A DNA stretch of 5,249 bases from Syntrophomonadaceae bacterium (lineage in GTDB: Bacteria; Bacillota; Syntrophomonadia; Syntrophomonadales; Syntrophomonadaceae), in NCBI GenBank assembly GCA_012798055.1, contig JAAZOA010000069.1:1-5249 (forward strand), given 5' to 3'. Shown piece by piece: positions 1 through 4,189 of this stretch (positions are counted from its first letter, which is position 1; each line of letters begins with the position of its first letter). The position numbers were made by a program, and so were the translations under genes. The notes under the pieces were generated by a model. It had not been told where the DNA came from. It searched no databases and worked only from the letters and a program-made list of their open reading frames with translations.

Positions 1-13
1 AGTTGATATTGCA

Positions 14-408
14 GTATTCCCCACGCGTGTGGGGGTGAACCGATTAATGAATTAATCTGGAAGGATGATAAGTTGTATTCCCCACGCGTGTGGGGGTGAA
101 CCGGAAATTGATCTTGCGGATTTGGTCGCTTCAAAGTATTCCCCACGCGTGTGGGGGTGAACCGATACTGTTGGCCAGAGTATGCAAAAGGCTTTTGTAT
201 TCCCCACGCGTGTGGGGGTGAACCGTTTACCCTGGAAACCAGAAGATTTTTCTTGCCGTATTCCCCACGCGTGTGGGGGTGAACCGCAACAACCATGGTT
301 CCGTTGCCCAATTCTTGAGTATTCCCCACGCGTGTGGGGGTGAACCGTATGAGAGTCTTGAGGACACTTGGAAGGATATGTATTCCCCACGCGTGTGAGG
401 GTGAACCG
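14..408 (+). CRISPR. Type I-E-like CRISPR array, 7 repeats and 6 spacers, incomplete on the left
   Basis: Seven 29-bp repeats lie at 14-42, 75-103, 136-164, 197-225, 258-286, 319-347 and 380-408, separated by six spacers of exactly 32 bp. The repeat reads GTATT, stem arm CCCCAC, loop GCGT, arm GTGGGG, then the 8-nt end GTGAACCG. The E. coli type I-E repeat has the same 29/32 geometry, a 6-bp stem with a 4-nt loop at repeat positions 6-21, and an AACCG end. Cas6e cleavage after the stem would therefore leave GUGAACCG as the crRNA 5' handle. The first six repeats are identical; the seventh has one change (G to A at 398). By the usual rule that the leader-distal repeat decays, transcription runs on the + strand and the leader lies to the left, outside the window. 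Positions 1-13 are a spacer remnant or the leader end; which one cannot be told. No cas gene is present, so the subtype rests on repeat structure alone. Confidence 0.97.
380..408 (+). repeat. Degenerate terminal CRISPR repeat
   Basis: This last copy differs from the other six by one base: A instead of G at 398, repeat position 19. In the predicted hairpin that base pairs with C at repeat position 8, so the substitution breaks the third base pair from the stem base. The 8-nt handle is unchanged. It marks the leader-distal end of the array and orients it. The change may weaken Cas6e processing at the 3' end of the last crRNA (inference). Confidence 0.93.
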
Positions 409-552
409 ACAGTTGCGATCAATATATTATTTCAGTGGGATGTAAGGGTTAGGAACCAATGATTTGGAGGCTCAAGACCATCAATTAGGAATTTGATTTC
501 GTAACAAGGTGGCAAAAATGTGGCAAAACCTCCAGACTCGTTATCCATCCAG
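409..552. other. CRISPR trailer and intergenic stretch without genes
   Basis: The 144 bp between the last repeat and the tRNA-Pro terminator show no convincing gene; all frames are interrupted or lack a ribosome binding site. I see no terminator for the array on the + strand, because the hairpin at 565-582 has its T-rich tail only on the minus strand. TTAGGAA occurs twice (449-455 and 485-491), and the 9-bp direct repeat at 509-528 is listed separately. Further CRISPR-like repeats are absent. Confidence 0.7.
509..528 (+). repeat. Short direct repeat GTGGCAAAA, two copies, 11-bp period
   Basis: GTGGCAAAA occurs at 509-517 and again at 520-528, so the copies start 11 bp apart, about one helical turn. 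The pair lies about 70 bp beyond the 3' end of tRNA-Pro. Short helically phased direct repeats near a tRNA 3' end can be arm-type binding sites of a tyrosine integrase, but two 9-bp copies are thin evidence and chance is possible. The repeat itself is certain; its role is not known. Confidence 0.5.
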
Positions 553-582
553 AAAAAGAAAAAACCCGCCATCGCAGGCGGG
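553..582 (-). terminator. Rho-independent terminator of tRNA-Pro
   Basis: On the minus strand the arm CCCGCC (582-577), a 6-nt loop (576-571) and the arm GGCGGG (570-565) form a perfect GC-rich 6-bp stem. TTTTTTCTTTTT (564-553) follows directly. The hairpin starts 14 nt after the CCA end of the tRNA, as expected for a single-gene tRNA unit. It also stops tRNA transcription from running into the CRISPR array, which points the opposite way. Confidence 0.9.
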
Positions 583-596
583 GTCTATACTCCTGA

Positions 597-673
597 TGGT
601 CGGGGTGACAGGATTCGAACCTGCGACTTTCTGGTCCCAAACCAGACGCGCTACCAAACTGCGCCACACCCCG
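597..673 (-). tRNA. tRNA-Pro, anticodon TGG
   Basis: Read on the minus strand this is a full cloverleaf. The acceptor stem CGGGGTG pairs with CACCCCG. The D arm is GCGC with loop AGTTTGGTA. The anticodon stem is TCTGG/CCAGA with loop TTTGGGA and anticodon TGG at 639-637. The T arm is GCAGG/CCTGT around TTCGAAT. Discriminator A lies at 600 and an encoded CCA at 599-597. The C1:G72 pair, A73 and anticodon GG are known identity elements of bacterial tRNA-Pro. With U34, which is often modified, it would read CCA and probably other proline codons. Promoter and terminator both lie close by, so it looks like an independent unit, opposite in direction to everything else in the window. Open frames crossing this stretch on either strand are artefacts. 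Confidence 0.97.
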
Positions 674-682
674 AACTCCTAA

Positions 683-712
683 ATAATAACATCAGTAGCG
701 GAAATGTGTCAA
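683..712 (-). promoter_or_regulatory. Sigma-70-type promoter of tRNA-Pro
   Basis: On the minus strand a perfect -35 TTGACA (712-707) is followed by an 18-nt spacer and -10 TATTAT (688-683, 5 of 6 consensus). TGT directly before the -10 forms an extended -10 element. Transcription would start near 676, about 3 nt before the mature tRNA 5' end at 673. Its strength fits a stable RNA gene. Confidence 0.85.
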
Positions 713-784
713 ATCGCCGAAAGTATGCCTCCCAGCATGCTCCCTTTTGCCGATGCCCGGGAGAAGTAAATATGGCAGTATGAA

Positions 785-812
785 TTGACCTGTTCTATAA
801 TTATAATATAGA
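785..812 (+). promoter_or_regulatory. Probable promoter of the slipin gene
   Basis: TTGACC (785-790, 5 of 6 consensus) lies 16 nt before TATAGA (807-812, 4 of 6). Two perfect TATAAT hexamers (796-801 and 802-807) lie between them but are too close to this -35 for normal spacing, so the exact -10 is uncertain. TATAATTATA at 796-805 is a perfect 10-bp palindrome that could be an operator or only AT-rich promoter DNA. The start would fall near 819, giving a leader of about 58 nt. The region from 713 to 784 between the two divergent promoters shows no gene. Confidence 0.55.
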
Positions 813-861
813 TGTAGGAAATATCCGGAAAAACCAATCCTCAGGTAATGTCCTGCAGAAT

Positions 862-868
862 GGGGGGG
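862..868 (+). promoter_or_regulatory. Unusual G7 ribosome binding site of the slipin gene
   Basis: An uninterrupted run of seven G lies 8 nt before the ATG at 877. It can pair with the CCUCC of 16S rRNA through one G-U pair, and its spacing is right, so it supports this start. It differs from the AGGAGG-type sites of tig and clpP. Confidence 0.6.
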
Positions 869-876
869 ATTTAATC

Positions 877-1842
877 ATGGCCGAACCAGAGGTTACCAGC
901 AAGAGGTCTAGCGCAGAAGACTGGATGACAGCCCGCGGACCCAGGTCCAACGGATTGGCAATCCTTTTGTTTTTGATGTTGGCAGGGGTGGCTGCTTATA
1001 CCTATTTTATATGGAATTCTCTTTGGTTGGCAGTGCTCCTGGGAGTCCTGGCAGTAATAGCGGGTTGGTCATTGCGGGTCGCCAAGCAATGGGAAAGGGT
1101 GGTGGTCTTGCGCTTGGGCAAATATCATCGTTTAGCCGGACCCGGTATTTTCTTTATCATCCCGGTTATTGATGAGGTCCCTATTTGGATAGATCTGCGC
1201 ATAAGGACCACCTTTTTCGCGGCCGAGAAAACACTGACCCGCGACAATGTGCCAGTTAACGTAGATGCAGTGATGTTCTGGGTGGTAAATGAACCGATCA
1301 AGGCTGCGCTGGAGGTGGAAGAATACCAGAAAGCCATATTCTGGGCGGCTCAGACCACCCTACGGGATGTCATCGGCAAAACCGAGCTGTCAGCCATGCT
1401 CACCGGACGAGAACAGCTGGATGAGGAATTGAAGCAGATGATCGATCATAGGACCGAATCCTGGGGAGTTTCAGTGACCTCCGTGGAGATCCGGGATGTC
1501 ATGATTCCCACCGAACTCCAGGATGCCATGTCCCGTGAGGCCCAGGCCGACAGAGAGCGCCGGGCCCGGGTGATCCTTGCCATGGCTGAGGTGGAGATCG
1601 CCGACAAATTTACTGAAGCTGCCAAGAGCTACCGGAAAAATCCCGAGGCATTCAGTCTGCGGGCTATGAACATCTTGTATGAGGGCATCAAACAGAAGAC
1701 CGCCCTGGTAATAGTCCCCAGCAATATGGTGGATTCGCTCAATCCGGGCGGGATTCTGGGCTATGTGCAGCGCATGAAAGAGGCAGATAAGTGGGCGGAA
1801 AGCAAAGACGAAGAGGATCTGATGGTCCAGCCCCAGGATTGA
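877..1842 (+). CDS. Slipin (stomatin-like SPFH/Band 7 membrane protein)
   Basis: The 321-residue product is a member of the slipin branch of the SPFH/Band 7 superfamily, proteins that oligomerise on the membrane as scaffolds and have no catalytic site. Residues 1-26 are polar. Two hydrophobic segments at about 27-46 and 49-66 form the membrane anchor. The SPFH domain runs from about 68 to 230, with the hallmark block ERVVVLRLGKY at 73-83 followed by GPGIFFIIPVID (88-99), DNVPVNVDAV (123-132) and WGVSVTSVEIRDVMIP (196-211). The charged stretch beginning MSREAQADRERRARVI (218-233) starts the helical, coiled-coil-prone part used in oligomerisation, and an acidic tail ends the protein. The ATG at 877 follows a G7 ribosome binding site. 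Slipins are often encoded beside an NfeD protein; none is seen here, as tRNA genes flank this gene on both sides and a terminator follows. The family call is firm. The cellular role, perhaps membrane organisation or stress response, is inference. Confidence 0.93.
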   Translation: MAEPEVTSKRSSAEDWMTARGPRSNGLAILLFLMLAGVAAYTYFIWNSLWLAVLLGVLAVIAGWSLRVAKQWERVVVLRLGKYHRLAGPGIFFIIPVIDEVPIWIDLRIRTTFFAAEKTLTRDNVPVNVDAVMFWVVNEPIKAALEVEEYQKAIFWAAQTTLRDVIGKTELSAMLTGREQLDEELKQMIDHRTESWGVSVTSVEIRDVMIPTELQDAMSREAQADRERRARVILAMAEVEIADKFTEAAKSYRKNPEAFSLRAMNILYEGIKQKTALVIVPSNMVDSLNPGGILGYVQRMKEADKWAESKDEEDLMVQPQD

Positions 1843-1899
1843 TTTGTGCTGCTTCGGTAATTTACAGGTGACAAAACAGATGCAAAAAAAACCTGAAAT

Positions 1900-1940
1900 C
1901 CCTGCCCGGTCACTTGACTTGGCAGGGTTATTTTATTTAT
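1900..1940 (+). terminator. Rho-independent terminator of the slipin gene
   Basis: CCCTGCC (1900-1906) pairs perfectly with GGCAGGG (1921-1927). The 14-nt loop can form a small inner stem GTC/GAC. The T-rich tail TTATTTTATTTAT follows (1928-1940). It lies 57 nt after the slipin stop codon and ends a one-gene unit. An A8 run precedes the stem (1884-1891), but on the minus strand it is separated from the stem, so bidirectional action is doubtful. Confidence 0.82.
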
Positions 1941-1943
1941 CAT
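1914..1943 (+). promoter_or_regulatory. Probable promoter of tRNA-Gly, nested in the slipin terminator
   Basis: TTGACT (1914-1919, 5 of 6 consensus) is followed after 18 nt by TATCAT (1938-1943, 5 of 6). Transcription would start near 1950, about 17 nt before the tRNA. The -35 lies in the loop of the terminator hairpin and the spacer covers the hairpin's 3' arm and T-rich tail. No better pair exists between the terminator and the tRNA. The alternative GATAAA (1959-1964) lies too close to the tRNA to serve as its -10. Confidence 0.55.
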
Positions 1944-1966
1944 TTGATGGTAGGATCGGATAAAGT

Positions 1967-2041
1967 GCGGAAGTGGCTCAGTGGTAGAGCATCGCCTTGC
2001 CAAGGCGAGGGCCGCGAGTTCGAATCTCGTCTTCCGCTCCA
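1967..2041 (+). tRNA. tRNA-Gly, anticodon GCC
   Basis: The cloverleaf is complete. The acceptor stem GCGGAAG pairs with CTTCCGC. The D arm is GCTC/GAGC with loop AGTGGTA. The anticodon stem TCGCC/GGCGA encloses TTGCCAA, with anticodon GCC at 1999-2001. The T arm is GCGAG/CTCGT around TTCGAAT. Discriminator T lies at 2038 and an encoded CCA at 2039-2041. U73 is the usual discriminator of bacterial tRNA-Gly. It decodes GGC and GGU. A promoter just upstream and a terminator just downstream suggest a single-gene unit. Confidence 0.97.
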
Positions 2042-2052
2042 TAGCTATCCAT

Positions 2053-2084
2053 ACCTCGGCAGTTGCCGGGGTGTTTAATTTTTT
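2053..2084 (+). terminator. Rho-independent terminator of tRNA-Gly
   Basis: ACCTCGGC (2053-2060) and GCCGGGGT (2065-2072) form an 8-bp stem with one T-G pair and tetraloop AGTT. A T-rich run including T6 follows (2074-2084). It begins 12 nt after the tRNA CCA end and separates the tRNA from the tig unit. Confidence 0.87.
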
Positions 2085-2167
2085 GTGTTTGCACAACTGA
2101 TTCCGGTCGGGACTGGCCAGGGTGAGCGGTCACGGTACGATTCATAATTTAGTTAGGAGGAACATAG

Positions 2168-3511
2168 ATGGAAGCCAGATTGGAGAAGATCGAGAAAAGC
2201 GAGGCCTATGTGGAGATAGAGGTGGATGCCGCTACTGTGGACGAAGGCTTGAACAAAGCTTATCGCAAGGTGGTCAAACAGGTCACCATTCCGGGTTTTC
2301 GCAAGGGTAAGGTGCCACGGGATTTCCTGGAGGCTCATTTTGGCAAGGAGATTCTTTTTGAAGATGCCCTGGAATTCTTGGTGCCAGCTGCCTACGAACA
2401 GGCCTTGCAGGATTTGAAAATCGAACCTCTGGCTCAGCCGGATTTTGAGATCGGGGACATCCAGTCTGGACAGCCTCTCCACATAAAGGTGAAAATCCCA
2501 GTGAGACCTGAGGTAGTGCTGGGGCAGGTTGAGGGGCTCGAAGTTGCGGTTCCGGTGATGGAGGTCAGAGAAGAGGATGTGGACCAGCGACTGGAAGAGA
2601 TGCGTTCCCGCTATGCCCGCCTGATTGACAAGACTGATCAGGCTGCCGAACTTGGTGATACGGTGACCATCGATTTCATCGGCTCAATTGACGGAGTGCC
2701 TTTCCCGGGCGGCACTGGTGATGATTATCCCCTGGAACTGGGTTCCCAGACCTTCATCCCCGGCTTCGAGGAACAATTGGTAGGGCTTAGAGTAGGCGAG
2801 ACCAAAGAGGTCAGAGTCACCTTTCCGGCTGCCTACCATGCGGAGGACTTGGCCGGCAAGGACGCAGTGTTCCAGACTACCGTCAAAAAAATCGAACACC
2901 GTGAACCCAGGGAACTTGATGACGAGTTTGCACAAGAGATCAGCGACTTCGATACTATAGCCCAATTGCGCGACGATGTGCATAAGAACTTGATCGAAGC
3001 CAATGAACAACGTCTTAACGGGTTTAAGAAAAGGGAGGTCCTGGCTCAGGCGGTTGCCCAGTGCAGTATAGATATCGCTCCTGCAGTAGCTGAGATGTAT
3101 TTCGACTCCCTTTTGCAGCAGTTCGAGCAGCGATTGGCCAGCCAGGGGATAAGTTTGGAGCAATATTTCCAAATGACCGGCAGCAACTTGAATGAGTTTA
3201 AAAAGGATACCTATCCGGACGCTATCCGCAATGCTCAGACGAAATTCATGTTGGAGAAAATCATTGCTGATAAAGCCATAACCATAAGCGACGAAGAGGT
3301 CGAGAAAAAGATCGAGGAGATAGCTGAACAGACCGGTTTAAGTTTAGACCAAGCCCGCCAGAATCTGGAGGGAGTGCGGGAAAGACTGATTGATAGCCTG
3401 AAGGAAGAAAAAGCCATCGATTTCCTGGTGAATGCGGCGAAATTCATCCCCAAGGAAAATCCTGCTCCAGGCCCTGCGCCGGCAGCCGAACTTGAGGAAT
3501 CCGGAGAATAG
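2168..3511 (+). CDS. tig: Trigger factor, ribosome-associated chaperone and prolyl isomerase
   Basis: Trigger factor binds ribosomal protein L23 at the exit tunnel, shields nascent cytosolic chains and speeds cis-trans isomerisation of peptidyl-proline bonds. The 447-residue product is close to the usual length (432 in E. coli). The N-terminal ribosome-binding domain (about 1-145) carries the signature GFRKGKVPR at 43-51, with F44-R45-K46 at the E. coli positions. The FKBP-type isomerase domain follows (about 160-245), with GDTVTIDF (163-170) and FIPGFEEQLVG (196-206). The helical, SurA-like chaperone domain covers about 250-430. A short Pro/Ala-rich acidic tail ends the protein and is probably disordered. 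AGGAGG at 2155-2160 sits 7 nt before the ATG and fixes the start. It is the first gene of the tig-clpP-clpX cluster. I found no convincing promoter in the 83 nt after the tRNA-Gly terminator: CATAAT at 2143-2148 has no -35 and lies too close to the ribosome binding site. Confidence 0.98.
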   Translation: MEARLEKIEKSEAYVEIEVDAATVDEGLNKAYRKVVKQVTIPGFRKGKVPRDFLEAHFGKEILFEDALEFLVPAAYEQALQDLKIEPLAQPDFEIGDIQSGQPLHIKVKIPVRPEVVLGQVEGLEVAVPVMEVREEDVDQRLEEMRSRYARLIDKTDQAAELGDTVTIDFIGSIDGVPFPGGTGDDYPLELGSQTFIPGFEEQLVGLRVGETKEVRVTFPAAYHAEDLAGKDAVFQTTVKKIEHREPRELDDEFAQEISDFDTIAQLRDDVHKNLIEANEQRLNGFKKREVLAQAVAQCSIDIAPAVAEMYFDSLLQQFEQRLASQGISLEQYFQMTGSNLNEFKKDTYPDAIRNAQTKFMLEKIIADKAITISDEEVEKKIEEIAEQTGLSLDQARQNLEGVRERLIDSLKEEKAIDFLVNAAKFIPKENPAPGPAPAAELEESGE

Positions 3512-3520
3512 GGTTACAAT
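3492..3520 (+). promoter_or_regulatory. Possible internal promoter for clpP-clpX
   Basis: TTGAGG (3492-3497, 4 of 6 consensus) inside the end of tig is followed after 17 nt by TACAAT (3515-3520, 5 of 6). Transcription would start near 3527, leaving a leader of about 36 nt with the clpP ribosome binding site. I see no CtsR operator (GGTCAAA repeat) or CIRCE element around it, so heat-shock control of the common Firmicutes kinds is not evident. It could allow clpPX expression apart from tig. Confidence 0.42.
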
Positions 3521-3548
3521 AAAGGCATAACCTGGCATTGTTAGCAAC

Positions 3549-3556
3549 AAGGAGGT
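3549..3556 (+). promoter_or_regulatory. Ribosome binding site that decides the clpP start
   Basis: AAGGAGGT is a near-perfect Shine-Dalgarno sequence. Counted from GGAGG it lies 7 nt before GTG at 3563, 4 nt before TTG at 3560 and 25 nt before ATG at 3581. Spacing favours GTG. The preceding TTGTT-AGC-AACAA (3538-3550) could form a small weak hairpin touching this site. Confidence 0.8.
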
Positions 3557-3562
3557 ATTTTG

Positions 3563-4150
3563 GTGTCATATCTCATTCCCATGGTAGTAGAACAGACCAA
3601 TCGCGGCGAGAGATCCTATGATATTTATTCGCGGCTGCTTAAAGACCGGATCATTTTCCTGGGCAGCGCTATCGATGACAATGTGGCCAATCTGGTCATT
3701 GCCCAGCTTCTGTTTCTGGAGGCTGACAATCCCGATAAAGATATCAATCTTTATATAAATAGTCCGGGTGGGTCGATTACTGCCGGAATGGCAGTATATG
3801 ACACGATGCAGCTGATCAAACCCAATGTGTCCACTATTTGTGTAGGCTTGGCCGCCAGTATGGGGGCATTTCTCTTGTGTGCCGGTGAAAAAGGCAAGCG
3901 CTTTGCCCTGCCTAATTCAGAGATTATGATTCACCAACCGATGGGGGGCACCCAGGGGCAGGCCACTGACATTGAGATCCATGCCCGCCGGATACTGCAG
4001 ATGAAGGACAGCTTGAACCGGATCCTAGCGGAGAGGACTGGCCAGGATATCGAAAAAATACAGAAGGATACGGAACGTGATTATTTCATGTCTGCCCTGG
4101 AAGCAAAAGAATATGGTATTATAGATGAAGTGTTCAGTAAACGCATATAA
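3563..4150 (+). CDS. clpP: ATP-dependent Clp protease proteolytic subunit ClpP
   Basis: ClpP is the serine peptidase (family S14) that forms a 14-subunit barrel and degrades proteins fed in by ClpX or other Clp ATPases in the cytosol. From GTG at 3563 the product has 195 residues, the usual length, and begins MSYLIPMVVEQTNRGER, as ClpP relatives do. The catalytic triad is intact: Ser99 in GLAASMGAF, His124 in MIHQPMGG and Asp173 in ERDYF. The oxyanion-loop motif NSPGGSI is at 67-73. TTG at 3560 would add one residue but sits too close to the ribosome binding site; ATG at 3581 would remove the conserved N-terminal loop and lies too far away. Little or no propeptide is expected, as in Bacillus. 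The gene lies 51 nt after tig and is followed 39 nt later by its partner clpX, with no terminator in either gap. Confidence 0.98.
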   Translation: MSYLIPMVVEQTNRGERSYDIYSRLLKDRIIFLGSAIDDNVANLVIAQLLFLEADNPDKDINLYINSPGGSITAGMAVYDTMQLIKPNVSTICVGLAASMGAFLLCAGEKGKRFALPNSEIMIHQPMGGTQGQATDIEIHARRILQMKDSLNRILAERTGQDIEKIQKDTERDYFMSALEAKEYGIIDEVFSKRI

Positions 4151-4189
4151 TGGACGTAGCCAAACTTCCCAGGAAAAAGAGGTGAAAGT

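Noticed and set aside
52..390. Minus-strand open frame of 112 codons with repeated HPHTRGEY / PPHAWGI / PTRVGNT segments
   Set aside because: It is the CRISPR repeat read in all three frames as the 61-bp period shifts the frame each unit. It is a well-known type of false protein in databases.
501..552. Possible remnant of an integrase C-terminus on the + strand (VTRWQKCGKTSR-like reading) next to the tRNA-Pro 3' end
   Set aside because: Stop codons lie just upstream in the frames that look suitable and no catalytic motif is present. The text is too short to support a pseudogene; only the direct repeat is kept.
485..667. Minus-strand open frame of 60 codons
   Set aside because: It is a translation of the tRNA-Pro sequence and terminator.
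728..763. Hairpin CTCCC...GGGAG with inner GCAT/ATGC pairs
   Set aside because: The stem is interrupted and the loop long, with no T-tract. It is not convincing as a terminator or riboswitch.
520..783. Plus-strand open frame of 87 codons
   Set aside because: It runs through the tRNA-Pro gene and its terminator in antisense, and its GDRIRTCDF-type segment is the tRNA T arm translated. There is no ribosome binding site.
1761..2096. Minus-strand open frame of 111 codons
   Set aside because: It crosses two terminators and the tRNA-Gly gene in antisense and overlaps the end of the slipin gene; the ERKTRFELAALAL part is tRNA sequence translated.
2143..2148. CATAAT as the -10 of a tig promoter
   Set aside because: No -35 at 16-18 nt spacing, and the start would fall inside the ribosome binding site.
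2684..3172. Minus-strand open frame of 162 codons inside tig
   Set aside because: It is an antisense shadow of the conserved FKBP and chaperone domains of trigger factor, with no family resemblance.
3512..3550. Inverted repeats GGTTA/TAACC and TTGTT/AACAA between tig and clpP as a CIRCE or CtsR-type operator
   Set aside because: Neither matches the CIRCE arms (TTAGCACTC/GAGTGCTAA) nor the CtsR repeat (GGTCAAA). Five-pair stems are common by chance.
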